Origin: Halopolyspora algeriensis
GTDB lineage: Bacteria > Actinomycetota > Actinomycetes > Mycobacteriales > Pseudonocardiaceae
Direction of reading: 5' to 3'
NCBI RefSeq assembly: GCF_003337235.1
Contig: NZ_QPJC01000003.1
Span: forward strand, 99,724-163,723
DNA: 64,000 nt
Shown: positions 54,774-63,834 of the stretch, in pieces
Position numbering within the stretch: the stretch's first letter is position 1
Layout of the letters: the number at the start of each line of letters is the position of its first letter
Position numbers and translations under genes: made by a program
Notes under the pieces: model-generated
Database searches by the model: none
What the model was told of the DNA's origin: nothing
What the model saw: only the letters and a program-made list of their open reading frames with translations

Positions 54774-56234
54774 GTGACAGCCGGAACACGCCACCTGAAG
54801 CGGTTCGTCGGCGCGACCATCGCGATGGTGACGTGCCTGGTCGCCGCCGGCTGCACGCAGCCGATCAGCGGAACACCGACCACGGCCGGGAGCGTGTCCC
54901 CGGCCTCCGTCGCGGGGCTGCCCGCGACGCACGGACCCAGCGGCCCGCGGCCGGGAGCCGACGATGCGAACATTCCGGTGGAGAACTCCGCGGGCGGCCG
55001 GACGGACAGGCTCGCCGCCAATGCGATCGCCGACATCCAGGCCTACTGGAAAGACGCCTTCCCGGATGCGTTCGGCGGCCGGGCATTCACTCCGGTCGAG
55101 CGGCTGGTCTCGTATGACTCCACCGGGCCCGGCATCGATCTGTGCAGGCAGTCCACGGCCGGCCTGCCCAATGCCTTCTACTGCCCGATCGACGATGCCA
55201 TCGCCTGGGACCGGGGCAGGATGCTGCCCCGGCTCGAAAACAGCTTCGGGCCGATGGCGGTGGTCACCGTACTCGCCCACGAGATGGGTCACGCCGTGCA
55301 GCAACGGGCGGGTGTTCTCGACAGCAGCACTCCCGCCCTCGTGCTCGAACAGCAGGCCGACTGCTTCACCGGGGCGTTTTTCCGCCATGTCGCCGAGGGG
55401 GCGGCGTCACACTTCCGGGTTTCCACCGGCGAGGGGCTCAACAACGTCATGGGCGTGCTCAACTACATCCGCGATGCACCGGGCGAGACGGGATTCGCAG
55501 GACCCCGCGCGCACGGCAGCGCTTTCGACCGGATCTCGGCGTTTCAACACGGATTCGGTGACGGCCCGAAGCGCTGCGTCGAGATGAGCGCCGATTCCGT
55601 CAAGCAGCGCACCACCCAGTTCAAGTCCTGGAAGGACCTCCAGGAAACCGACCTGCCCGTCGACCGTGGCAGCGTGGACGTGATCGAGAAGAGCCTGCGG
55701 CAGGTCTTCGACGACACCGGCGCCGCCCCTCCCCGCATCATCACGCGGAAGAGCCCCTGCCCCGGCAGGGAACCGACGTCACCGGCGTTCTACTGCCCGG
55801 AGACGAACACGGTGTCGCTGGACATCCCGGGACTCCGCGACATCGCCGGCCCACCGGCCACGGACGAGCGGAAATCCGGGTACGGCGACTTCGCCGCCTA
55901 CGCCCAGGTGGCTTCGCGATACGCCCTGTCGGTGCAGAAGGCGGCCGGACTGTCCCTGAACGGCGCGACCGCCGGTCTGCGCACGGCGTGCTTCACCGGT
56001 TTCTGGGGCGGTTCGCTGCTGGAGGATCCCATCGGCAGGCGCAATCCCGTCGGCAGGGTGCGGATCGCTCCCGGCGACGTGGACGAGGGGGTGGCCGCGC
56101 TCCTGAGCGAGGACGGTCTGATCGCGGCCGATCTCGACGGTGATCGAGTCGTCGCCGGATTCGCGCGGGTGGAGGCCTTCCGGATCGGCTTCCAGCGGGG
56201 TCTGGGGGCCTGTATCGCCGAGTACCGGCGCTGA
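54774..56234 (+). CDS. Secreted lipoprotein zinc metallopeptidase 2
   Basis: A 486-residue paralog of the preceding product. Lipobox VAAGC ends a signal at about residue 27. FYCPIDDAIAWDRGRMLPRL and VVTVLAHEMGHAVQQRAG (near residue 168) with EQQADCFTGAFFRH make a complete active site. The C-terminal half again lacks HExxH (AFYCPETNTVSLDIPGL, then RTACFTGFWGGSLLE). GTG 54774 is used. The 116-base gap suggests shared transcription. Substrates are unknown; both should be anchored outside the membrane. Confidence 0.82.
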   Translation: MTAGTRHLKRFVGATIAMVTCLVAAGCTQPISGTPTTAGSVSPASVAGLPATHGPSGPRPGADDANIPVENSAGGRTDRLAANAIADIQAYWKDAFPDAFGGRAFTPVERLVSYDSTGPGIDLCRQSTAGLPNAFYCPIDDAIAWDRGRMLPRLENSFGPMAVVTVLAHEMGHAVQQRAGVLDSSTPALVLEQQADCFTGAFFRHVAEGAASHFRVSTGEGLNNVMGVLNYIRDAPGETGFAGPRAHGSAFDRISAFQHGFGDGPKRCVEMSADSVKQRTTQFKSWKDLQETDLPVDRGSVDVIEKSLRQVFDDTGAAPPRIITRKSPCPGREPTSPAFYCPETNTVSLDIPGLRDIAGPPATDERKSGYGDFAAYAQVASRYALSVQKAAGLSLNGATAGLRTACFTGFWGGSLLEDPIGRRNPVGRVRIAPGDVDEGVAALLSEDGLIAADLDGDRVVAGFARVEAFRIGFQRGLGACIAEYRR

Positions 56235-56298
56235 GGATCCGTCTTGGACCCTCGGGGTGGGCGCGTCTCCCGGCGAGCAGCGCCCACCCGCCACAGGG

Positions 56299-57258
56299 TC
56301 AGAACAGGGCGCTGGCCAGGTTGCGCCGAGCGGTGGCCACGCGCTGGTCCCCCTCCGGGAAGAGCTCGAACATCTCGATGAGGTGCTCGCGCACCCGGTT
56401 GCGCTCGTCGCCCGAAGTACGTTTGACCGTGCGCACCAACCGGTCGAACGCCGACTCCACCTGTTGCGCGGCCAGCTCGGCCTCGGAAGCCGCCAGCTGC
56501 GCGTCCACGTCGTCCGGCGCGGTATCGGCCCGCTCGATCGCGGAAGGGTCGGCATTTTCCGCCCGCGCGGTGAACTGCACCTGCGCCAGCGCGGCCTTGG
56601 CCTGCTCGTTGTTGGGCTCGGCGTCGAGAATCTTCCGGTAGGCGGCTTCGGCCGTGGAGTAGTCACCGCGTTCGAGGGCCTCTTCGGCGGCGGTGAACCG
56701 CGGATCCTCGGCTTCCTCCTGCTCTCCGGCCGCCTGTTCGGCAGCACGGATGCCGGGAAGCTGATCGCGCTGGGCGTCCAGGACCGAGTCGAGCCACTGC
56801 CGGATCTGGGCCTCCGGCTGGGCACCGGCGAAGGCCTCCACGGGCTGGCCGCCTGCCACCGCGATCACGGTGGGCAGCGACTGCACCCCGAACAGCTGCG
56901 GGATGCGCTGGTTGGCGTCCACGTCGATCTTGGCGAGCACCCAGCGCCCACCATCCTGCTGCGCCAGGCGCTCCAGAATCGGCGAAAGCTGCTTGCACGG
57001 CTGGCACCAGTCCGCCCACAGATCCACCACCACGGGCACCTGCATCGAGCGTTCGACGACCTCGGACTGGAAAGTCGCCTCGGTGACGTCGACAACCCAG
57101 GAATTCGCCCCGCCGGACGACCGGTCACCCCCGCCCGAGGCCGGCGGGCCCGTGCCCGAGCGGGAGGCCTCCGCCCTGTTCTTGAGCGCCGACAGGTCTA
57201 CCGCACCCGCCATCGCGGCGGACGCGTCTGCGTTCTGGCGTGGATCTGGACGTGTCAC
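56299..57258 (-). CDS. YbbN-like thioredoxin-TPR co-chaperone
   Basis: A 319-residue protein with a disordered N-terminus, a thioredoxin domain ([20 protein letters not shown] near residue 80, [19 protein letters not shown]) and a C-terminal tetratricopeptide part ([20 protein letters not shown]). The CxxC is intact (WCQPC), unlike E. coli YbbN, which lacks it. Members assist folding and stress tolerance. GTG 57258 is chosen. It converges with the metallopeptidase genes. Confidence 0.85.
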   Translation of the reverse strand: MTRPDPRQNADASAAMAGAVDLSALKNRAEASRSGTGPPASGGGDRSSGGANSWVVDVTEATFQSEVVERSMQVPVVVDLWADWCQPCKQLSPILERLAQQDGGRWVLAKIDVDANQRIPQLFGVQSLPTVIAVAGGQPVEAFAGAQPEAQIRQWLDSVLDAQRDQLPGIRAAEQAAGEQEEAEDPRFTAAEEALERGDYSTAEAAYRKILDAEPNNEQAKAALAQVQFTARAENADPSAIERADTAPDDVDAQLAASEAELAAQQVESAFDRLVRTVKRTSGDERNRVREHLIEMFELFPEGDQRVATARRNLASALF

Positions 57259-57569
57259 GGTTCCATCGTGACACGGGGTGTGGCGCCGATGACGCCCGGG
57301 AGCTGGATAAGCGACCGGAGCGCGGCATCCGGTGCGTGGTTCGGTTCCGCGCCACCGAGGGCCGCCACCGCCCAGAACACGAAAAAGATCATTCAACCAG
57401 GTGATCCAGAGCCACTCGATCAGGTGGTGTCGGCGAAAAAGACTCAATTCTTCGGGCGCTGGGAGTCGAAGATCCGACAGAGTCTGCGCGGGAAGACGTC
57501 TTGCGCAGGCCTGGGAGAGCTCCCGATGGAGCACCTCCCCGTCCGAAGTTCGATGAGAGGTACGAAACA

Positions 57570-57827
57570 GTGCGTATTGCTACCCGCATTGCCGGCGCGA
57601 CCGGTGCCGCCGCCCTCGGCATGGTGACCATGGGCTCCGTCGCTTTTGCCGACAGCTCCGACAACGACGGCATCAACGTGTTGAACGACAACAACATCAG
57701 TGCGGTGCCGGTGCAGCTGTGCGGCAACAACGTCGCCGCGGTGGGCGTGGTGCTTCCGCTCCTGTCGCCGCAGAACAGCCAGTGCGTCAACGCTCCGATC
57801 GTGGACCACCCCTCCGCGCGGGGCTGA
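57570..57827 (+). CDS. Chaplin-like small secreted protein
   Basis: An 85-residue protein with a signal peptide (residues 1-26, ending VAFADSSD) and a 55-residue mature chain containing [20 protein letters not shown] and then two cysteines, CG and QCVNAPI, about 23 apart. Chaplins are amyloid surface proteins that lower surface tension for aerial hyphae; their hallmark is VPVNVCGNTVNVVG followed by a second cysteine. This chain keeps that pattern with a longer LLSPQNSQ loop. GTG 57570 follows GAGAGG. A strong terminator follows. Confidence 0.7.
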   Translation: MRIATRIAGATGAAALGMVTMGSVAFADSSDNDGINVLNDNNISAVPVQLCGNNVAAVGVVLPLLSPQNSQCVNAPIVDHPSARG

Positions 57828-57848
57828 GCTCGACGTGCGGTGATTCGA

Positions 57849-57894
57849 GCCGGAGCGGCCCGGGACATTTCCGTCGGGGCCGCTCCGGCTTTTT
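57849..57894 (+). terminator. Rho-independent terminator after the chaplin-like gene
   Basis: GCCGGAGCGGCCC (57849-57861) pairs with GGGCCGCTCCGGC (57877-57889) and is followed by TTTTT. The strongest classical terminator in the window. Confidence 0.9.
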
Positions 57895-57951
57895 CACACA
57901 CCGTCCGCTGCGAGGTCCACACCGCGAGAACCCGGCGTGCCACGCGACGGA

Positions 57952-58254
57952 TCACTCACCCGAGAGGTGCTCCTCGACGCGCTGCACCTTCTCCTGGAGC
58001 TGATTGGTGTGGCCGGGCCGGATATCGGCTTTGACGACCAGACTGGTGCGCGGCGACCGAGCCGAGACGACTTCGGTCGCTCGCTTGACCACGTCCATGA
58101 CCTCGTCCCACTCGCCTTCCACCGTGGTGAACATGGCGGTCGTCTCGTACGGCAGACCGGACTCCCGAACCACGCGCACCGCCTCGGCCACGGCCTCACT
58201 GACACTGTCCGACTCCCCGGCGCCCGACGGCGCCACGCTGAATGCCACCAGCAC
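57952..58254 (-). CDS. MTH1187/thiamine-binding-family (UPF0045) protein
   Basis: A 100-residue ferredoxin-like fold protein: [20 protein letters not shown], then [20 protein letters not shown] and [13 protein letters not shown]. Members form tetramers and bind thiamine or a related ligand. GTG 58254 is chosen because AGGAGG lies 7 bases upstream; the longer frame to 58341 lacks it. It diverges from the MarR gene. Confidence 0.75.
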   Translation of the reverse strand: MLVAFSVAPSGAGESDSVSEAVAEAVRVVRESGLPYETTAMFTTVEGEWDEVMDVVKRATEVVSARSPRTSLVVKADIRPGHTNQLQEKVQRVEEHLSGE

Positions 58255-58408
58255 GTCATCCTCCTGGTTCCACGGGTCGAGACCCGTCGCGATCTCCGTC
58301 GAATCGCAGTGTGGCTGATCTCCCCGCGACACACAGCACATCCGGCACCGTGCCGAACAGGACCACGCTCACCGGTTCGGGGCCCGGCCGCTGCTAGCGT
58401 CGAGTGCC

Positions 58409-58909
58409 ATGAGCACCCGTCAACCGCTGCCCTTCGATCCCATCGCGCGCGCGGCCGAGACCTGGTCCGAGCGGATCGGCCCGTCCACATCGATGGCCGC
58501 GGTAACGAGCGTGATGCGAGTGCAGCAGATCCTGCAGTCCGCGGTCGATGCGGCACTGCGCCCGCACAACCTGACTTTCGCCCGCTACGAAGCTCTGGTC
58601 CTGCTGACGTTCTCGCGGCGCGGCAGCCTGCCGATGCGGGTCATGGGTGATCGTCTGCAGTTGCACCCGACCAGTGTCACCAACATCGTCGACCGTCTGG
58701 AGCAGGACGGCCTGGTGCAGCGCCTCTCGCATCCCACCGACCGTCGGACCACACTGGTCGAAATCACCGATAGCGGCCGCGATCTGATGAAACGCGCGAC
58801 CGAATCCGTCACCGAGATCGATTTCGGGCTCGGCGGGGTGACCGAACGGCAGACACAACAACTCACCGAACTGCTCGGCAGGGTCCGGCATGCGGCAGGT
58901 GACTTCTGA
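58409..58909 (+). CDS. MarR-family transcriptional regulator
   Basis: A 166-residue winged-helix dimer protein: MRVQQILQSAVDAALRPHNL, then LTFARYEALVLLTFSRRGSL, recognition helix LHPTSVTNIVDRLEQDGLV, and wing SHPTDRRTTLVEITDSGRD. Ligand unknown. It probably controls the divergent MTH1187-family gene or itself. Confidence 0.88.
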   Translation: MSTRQPLPFDPIARAAETWSERIGPSTSMAAVTSVMRVQQILQSAVDAALRPHNLTFARYEALVLLTFSRRGSLPMRVMGDRLQLHPTSVTNIVDRLEQDGLVQRLSHPTDRRTTLVEITDSGRDLMKRATESVTEIDFGLGGVTERQTQQLTELLGRVRHAAGDF

Positions 58910-58963
58910 TCGTCTCGGCGCGGGCGGGAACAACCACACCATCACACCTTCGCGGCCATGTGC

Positions 58964-59323
58964 TCAGTTGAGTGCGCGTAACGCCCCGGTCAGGCGCGAC
59001 CACGAGGTCGGGCCCAACGTGTCGGGCATGTTCAGCAACTCACGACGAGTGGCCCAGCGTTCGAAGACGACCGTGCCGAAGGGGGGAACGGAGGCGATCA
59101 GTGCCAGCACCAGCACACGGAACTTCCAGCGCAGCGGACCGTACACGAGCAGGCCGACCACCACGTACGCGGTGAACACCATGCCGTGGATCCATCCGAA
59201 GATCGTGACTCCCATCGGCTGACCGAACCCGTACTTGAACACCATGCCGATCAGCAAGCCCGCCCAGGACAATGCTTCGGCGAATGCGACCAGACGGAAC
59301 CAGCCAACATACGTTCTCAGCAC
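58964..59323 (-). CDS. DUF3817 integral membrane protein
   Basis: A 119-residue three- or four-helix protein: RLVAFAEALSWAGLLIGMVF, IFGWIHGMVFTAYVVVGLLV, and VLALIASVPPFGTVVFERWA. It shares with the ctaB-linked copy (21617-22024) the histidine in the second helix and the FERWA/FAERKV motif. GTG 59323 is taken as start. It faces the MarR gene end-on. Confidence 0.75.
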   Translation of the reverse strand: MLRTYVGWFRLVAFAEALSWAGLLIGMVFKYGFGQPMGVTIFGWIHGMVFTAYVVVGLLVYGPLRWKFRVLVLALIASVPPFGTVVFERWATRRELLNMPDTLGPTSWSRLTGALRALN

Positions 59324-59412
59324 GCACTCACCGTACCGTGCGGGGCGCCGATCACGGCGGCGGCGTTCGCCGCAGCACCGCCTCGCCTTCCGGATCGAGC
59401 GAAAGGAGCACC

Positions 59413-60468
59413 GTGCCAGCCGCAGCCGCCGGGCAGTCCGAAGCAGCCGCACCACAGGTCATCGCACTACCGGCCAACCAGCCCCACCAGTTCTACCGAG
59501 GCGGAAGGCATATCGCCGAGCTGCGCGGCAGCAGCGATGACCGCGAGTTCGGCCCCGAGGACTGGGTGGCCTCCACGACGGCACGGTTCGGCCACTCCGA
59601 GTCGGGACTGACCCGACTGCCGGACGGCCGCCTCCTGCGCGATGCCGTGGCCGCCGATGCCGAAGCATGGCTGGGGCACGAGCACATCGCGGCCTTCGGC
59701 GACGACACCGCTCTGCTGGTCAAGCTGCTCGATGCGGGGCAACGCCTGCCCGTGCACTGCCATCCCACCGACGGCTTCGCCCGGCAGCATCTCGGATCGA
59801 GGTTCGGCAAGACCGAGGCGTGGATCGTGGTGGGCACCAGCGGACCGCAACCGGTCGTGTACCTGGGTTTCCGCAGTGATGTCGCGCCGGAGACCGTGGA
59901 GCACTGGGTGCGCACGCAGGACTCCTCGGCAATGCTGGGCTCTCTCAACGAGATCCCGGTTCGGCCGGGCGACACCGTGCACGTACCCGCCGGTACGCCG
60001 CACGCGATCGGAGCCGGGGTCTTCGTCGTGGAGCTGCAGCAACCCACGGACTTCTCGATCACCCTGGAATGGGAGGGCTTTCTCGCCGATGCCGAAAGCG
60101 CTTTCCTCGGGTTGGAGCACCGGGCCGCGCTGCGTACCGTGAACCGGGCGGGTTTCGGCACGGAGGCGCTGTCCGGTCTGATCAAGCACACCGCGCAGCA
60201 CGGCGGTCCTCGCGTGCCGCTGCTGGTCGAGCAGGCTTCGGAGTTCTTTCTCGCCGAGCGGCTGCATCCGCGCGGCGCGCTGGAACTGGCACCGTCCTTC
60301 GGTGTCCTGATCGTTCTGGAAGGCTCCGGAACACTGCGGGCCGAAAACGGCGACCTCGAGTTGCAGCGCGGCCACACCGCCGTTCTCCCCCACTCGGCGG
60401 GAGCCGTCCGGCTGGAGGGTGAGCTCGTGGCGGTGCACTGCCGCCCGCCCGTGTTCTCCTCCGAGTAG
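59413..60468 (+). CDS. Mannose-6-phosphate isomerase, class I
   Basis: Interconverts fructose-6-phosphate and mannose-6-phosphate for GDP-mannose and glycan precursors. A 351-residue zinc cupin: LPVHCHPTDGFARQHLGSRF with FGKTEAWIVVG give the metal ligands (His, His, Glu), VPAGTPHAIGAGVFVVELQQ the third histidine region, and TDFSITLEWEGF follows. GTG 59413 has AAGGAG upstream. The gene stands apart from other sugar genes. Confidence 0.8.
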   Translation: MPAAAAGQSEAAAPQVIALPANQPHQFYRGGRHIAELRGSSDDREFGPEDWVASTTARFGHSESGLTRLPDGRLLRDAVAADAEAWLGHEHIAAFGDDTALLVKLLDAGQRLPVHCHPTDGFARQHLGSRFGKTEAWIVVGTSGPQPVVYLGFRSDVAPETVEHWVRTQDSSAMLGSLNEIPVRPGDTVHVPAGTPHAIGAGVFVVELQQPTDFSITLEWEGFLADAESAFLGLEHRAALRTVNRAGFGTEALSGLIKHTAQHGGPRVPLLVEQASEFFLAERLHPRGALELAPSFGVLIVLEGSGTLRAENGDLELQRGHTAVLPHSAGAVRLEGELVAVHCRPPVFSSE

Positions 60469-60584
60469 TCACCACATCCGGGCTCTCTCGGCTATTGTCA
60501 CCCGAGCAGGTGACAACCGCGGCCGGGAGCGGGCACACTTCTGCGGCCGCACACTGTCGTACGCCGTCAGCAGAGGAGGGCGCC

Positions 60585-61019
60585 GTGCAGCCGGTGGAGA
60601 GCAACGCCGATCTCGATCGGGCCGAGGCCGGGCAGGACGGCACCGCCCTGATCGGTGACATCGACCCCGAGAGAACCGACCGCGTCGAGACCGGGAACCT
60701 GCCGGTCCAGGGGAATCCCGACATCGAGGAGGTCGGGCAGGACTGGCATCGGATCAGCAACCGCATCACCGAACTGTTCACCGCCGGTGTGGCCGAGAAC
60801 GACCCGCGCACCCTGGAGGCGATCGGCGAGCACTACCGCTGGATCTGCCACTTCTGGACGCCGGACCACGAATCCTACATCCGGCTTGCCCGGATGTATG
60901 TGAGTCAACCGAAGTTCCGCAAGCGCATCGAGCGCCGCAAGCCCGCGGGACTGGCCGTGTATCTGCGCGATGCGATGACCGCCTACGCCTGGGCGTATCT
61001 ACAGCCCTCCCATCGGTAA
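60585..61019 (+). CDS. Free-standing TipAS-domain protein
   Basis: A 144-residue protein whose last 85 residues match the antibiotic-recognition domain of TipAL (ITELFTAGVAENDPRTLEAI, then HYRWICHFWTPDHESYIRLA and AVYLRDAMTAYA). TipAS binds thiopeptide antibiotics covalently, usually by a cysteine; here Cys is present in RWICHFW. There is no MerR helix-turn-helix, and about 55 acidic N-terminal residues precede. GTG 60585 follows GAGGAGGG. It could sequester a peptide or metabolite; no partner regulator adjoins. Confidence 0.75.
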   Translation: MQPVESNADLDRAEAGQDGTALIGDIDPERTDRVETGNLPVQGNPDIEEVGQDWHRISNRITELFTAGVAENDPRTLEAIGEHYRWICHFWTPDHESYIRLARMYVSQPKFRKRIERRKPAGLAVYLRDAMTAYAWAYLQPSHR

Positions 61020-61122
61020 GAGGGTGTTTTCACGATCGACCTGGCGCGGTGGTCGGTGAACCGTCTCCTCAGGTGCAGTCCTTCCGGGCGAAGGGGTTGC
61101 CCAGCGTTGGAGGCCACATCGG

Positions 61123-62550
61123 GTGGCCACGCGGGTTGGCTTGCGCAGCGGTGCCGACACGCTGGACCCGAGCTTGGTCGATGTCGGTCGCATCTCGTTC
61201 AATGACGGTGTGAAGCGATGGGTGTTGCACGTCGACATGGACGCGTTCTTCGCATCCGTGGAGCAGTTCACCCGGCCGACGGTTCGTGATCGTGCCGTGC
61301 TCGTGGGCGGCCTGGGGCCGCGGGGCACTGTCGCGGGCGCCAGCTATCAGGCCCGCGAGTACGGTGCTCGCTCGGCGATGCCGATGTCGGAAGCACGGCG
61401 CCGTTGCCCGGTCGCCGTGATCCTGCCGCCCCGGTTCCGCCTGTATCAAGCGGTCAGCAGACAGATCTTCGAGATCGTGCGTGCGGCCTCGCAACACGTC
61501 GAACAGGTCTCGATCGACGAGGCGTTTCTGGAACCGGAAGAGCTGACCGGGGCACCGACCGAGGTGGTGCGGGATTTCGCCTCCCGGCTGCGCGCGCAGG
61601 TTCACCACACGGTCGGGGTGACCGCGTCGATCGGCGCGGGTTCCGGCAAACAGCTCGCCAAGATCGCCTCGGGGCTGGCCAAACCGAACGGCGCACTGAT
61701 CGTCCCACCGGAGCAGGAAGGGGAGCTGCTGGCGAGCCTGCCGGTACGCAAGCTCTGGGGCATCGGCCCCATCACCGAGTCGAAACTGCACCGCATCGGC
61801 GTGCGCACGATCGGAGAGTTCGCCGCGCTGCAGCCCGGGGACGTGATCTCGCTGCTGGGGCAGGCACACGGCATCGAGCTGCACCGGCTGGCGCAGGGCG
61901 TCGACGAGCATCCGGTCGCCGAACGCGGCGAGGCCAAGCAGGTCAGCGCGGAGACCACCTTCGACACCGACATCACCGACTCCGGGAAACTGACCTCGGA
62001 GGTCACCGGGATGGCCCAGGCAGCTCACCGCCGCCTGGTGGCATCCGGCCGTGCCGCGCGCACGGTGACGGTCAAGGCCCGCGACTCCTCGTTCACCACG
62101 ATCAGCCGGGCGGAGACCCTTCCGTCGGCGACGAGCGACTTCTCCGCGCTGGCTGCCGCGGCCCGGCGGCTCACCCCGGTGGCGGCACCACCGGGGACAC
62201 CGGTGCGGCTGGTGGGCGTGTCGTATTCGGGCCTGGCCACCGCGGAACAGGAATCCCTGTTCGGCAACCCGGCCGATGAGCCGGCTGCCGACTCGCTGCG
62301 CTCCCACGCTCCGGTCGAGACACCGCCGGCCATGGCTGCCCCGGGGACCGAGGAGATGCCAGCCCCGGCATGGCGGGCGGGTGATGACATCCACCATCCC
62401 GAGTGGGGGCACGGCTGGGTGCAGGGCGCCGGGATCGGACGGGTCACCGTCCGGTTCGAGACGGCCCGCACCGGGAGCGGCCCCACTCGCACCTTCACGA
62501 TCGGTGATCCCGCGCTGTCACCGGCGGATCCCCTCGCCAGCCTCGGGTAG
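61123..62550 (+). CDS. dinB: DNA polymerase IV
   Basis: A Y-family translesion polymerase. A 475-residue protein with VLHVDMDAFFASVEQF near residue 35 and QVSIDEAFLEPEELTG near 127 (the acidic catalytic triad), WGIGPITESKLHRIGVRTIG for the thumb hairpins, a little-finger domain, and QESLF near 380, a beta-clamp binding motif. A 90-residue C-terminal extension (GDDIHHPEWGHGWVQGAGIG) is common in actinomycete DinB. The start is GTG 61123, though the ATG at 61240 (MDAF) region shows 36 residues precede the core, so a later start is possible. Confidence 0.92.
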   Translation: MATRVGLRSGADTLDPSLVDVGRISFNDGVKRWVLHVDMDAFFASVEQFTRPTVRDRAVLVGGLGPRGTVAGASYQAREYGARSAMPMSEARRRCPVAVILPPRFRLYQAVSRQIFEIVRAASQHVEQVSIDEAFLEPEELTGAPTEVVRDFASRLRAQVHHTVGVTASIGAGSGKQLAKIASGLAKPNGALIVPPEQEGELLASLPVRKLWGIGPITESKLHRIGVRTIGEFAALQPGDVISLLGQAHGIELHRLAQGVDEHPVAERGEAKQVSAETTFDTDITDSGKLTSEVTGMAQAAHRRLVASGRAARTVTVKARDSSFTTISRAETLPSATSDFSALAAAARRLTPVAAPPGTPVRLVGVSYSGLATAEQESLFGNPADEPAADSLRSHAPVETPPAMAAPGTEEMPAPAWRAGDDIHHPEWGHGWVQGAGIGRVTVRFETARTGSGPTRTFTIGDPALSPADPLASLG

Positions 62551-62634
62551 CGCCTGTTTCCTCGGTGCCGGGCGTGGCGTCGAGATGCGTTTTCGGCAAC
62601 CACTCGAGCAGGCCACCACAGCACTCCCCACCCC

Positions 62635-63438
62635 CTACTGCGGGGGGAATTGGCGCCGGTAGTGGCCGACCCATTTGTGCGGGGCGAGCTCCTGCACGGC
62701 ATGTTCCAGCCGGCGGGGCAGGCGGCTCAACGGGGGCAGGTGGAAGCGGTAGCGCACGCCGGGCAGTCCCGGCATCGGGGCGGGCTCGTCGATCCGCCAG
62801 CGTTCGAGTTCGGGATGGCGGTGGACGAACTCGGGATCGGCCGGATAGAACTCGAAAGCCCGGCGACGCTCCGGCGGGACCGGGCGTTTCCGCTGGATCG
62901 GAGGCAGTGAGCCGATCCCGGCCGCACCGATCTCGGACCAGGGGATTCCGAAGACCTCTCCCCTGGTGCGCGCGTGGAGCGCATGGCGGTCCAGCAGAAA
63001 GCCTCTGCTGCTCAACGATCCCTTCGCCGAAGCCACGAACCACAGAAAGATCGCACCGAACACGATCTGCCAGAACCACAACCACACGCTGCCACCGTCG
63101 TCGGTCAGCGCTGCCGCGCACAGGATGGTGAGGAATCCGCTGACACCGCCACCGACGAGCAGGTTGCGGAAAGCGGCGGCGCTGACGTCGACGTCACGTA
63201 CCTCGCTGCCCAGAACCGGGGCGGGCGCGGCGGGTACGGCTTCCTCCCTGCCGTAGGCCTTCGTCTCCGGTCCGGGGGAGGCGGGATCGGGCTGCTGCGG
63301 ATACTGCGCCGTGGCCTGCCGGGGCGGTTGACCGCGATGAGCCACGGTGGGCTGTTCGGCCGTCGCCCGCCGTGGGACGGTCGCCCGCTGCGTATCCACC
63401 CGATCGGCTCGCTGCCATCCACCCGGAAGCCACTTCAT
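62635..63438 (-). CDS. Membrane protein with two central helices
   Basis: A 267-residue protein. The first 85 residues are disordered, rich in Arg, Pro and Gln. Two membrane helices follow (FRNLLVGGGVSGFLTILCAA and VWLWFWQIVFGAIFLWFVAS), then a soluble C-terminal domain of about 130 residues (GEVFGIPWSEIGAAGIGSLP). The tail resembles PH-like bacterial domains, but that is a guess. It ends near dinB, converging with it. Confidence 0.6.
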   Translation of the reverse strand: MKWLPGGWQRADRVDTQRATVPRRATAEQPTVAHRGQPPRQATAQYPQQPDPASPGPETKAYGREEAVPAAPAPVLGSEVRDVDVSAAAFRNLLVGGGVSGFLTILCAAALTDDGGSVWLWFWQIVFGAIFLWFVASAKGSLSSRGFLLDRHALHARTRGEVFGIPWSEIGAAGIGSLPPIQRKRPVPPERRRAFEFYPADPEFVHRHPELERWRIDEPAPMPGLPGVRYRFHLPPLSRLPRRLEHAVQELAPHKWVGHYRRQFPPQ

Positions 63439-63579
63439 ACCTGCCAGGATAGCCCGGCAGCACGCTGTTGATCTCGCTCGGTGTCACCCGTTGCGGGACA
63501 TCTCCGGGGGATTTCGGGGTCTTCAGGCACCCCAAGAATGGCGTAGCACATTGTAGCCACCCCGGTTTAGACTGTTGCC

Positions 63580-63834
63580 ATGAACCATCCGATCACCCAA
63601 CGCGAACTACGCAATGACAGCGGAGCAGTTCTGGAAGCAGTGGAAGAGGGCGAGAGCTTCATCGTCACCCGCAACGGCACGCCGGTGGCACAACTCAATC
63701 CTCTGAAGCCTCGCGCGTTCGTCACCCGCGACGAACTCGCGGAGATCGCGGCCGAGGAACCCGCCCTGGATTCCGCCGAATTCTTCGCCGATCTGGATCG
63801 GATCGTGGATCAGGACGGGCTGCTCGGTGAGTAA
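63580..63834 (+). CDS. Phd/YefM-type antitoxin
   Basis: An 84-residue antitoxin: ITQRELRNDSGAVLEAVEEG is the DNA-binding Phd fold and ESFIVTRNGTPVAQLNPL completes it; the acidic C-terminal half should bind the toxin. It overlaps the PIN-domain gene by 8 bases (GTGAGTAA), so the pair is coupled. Known Phd proteins repress their own promoter. Confidence 0.85.
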   Translation: MNHPITQRELRNDSGAVLEAVEEGESFIVTRNGTPVAQLNPLKPRAFVTRDELAEIAAEEPALDSAEFFADLDRIVDQDGLLGE

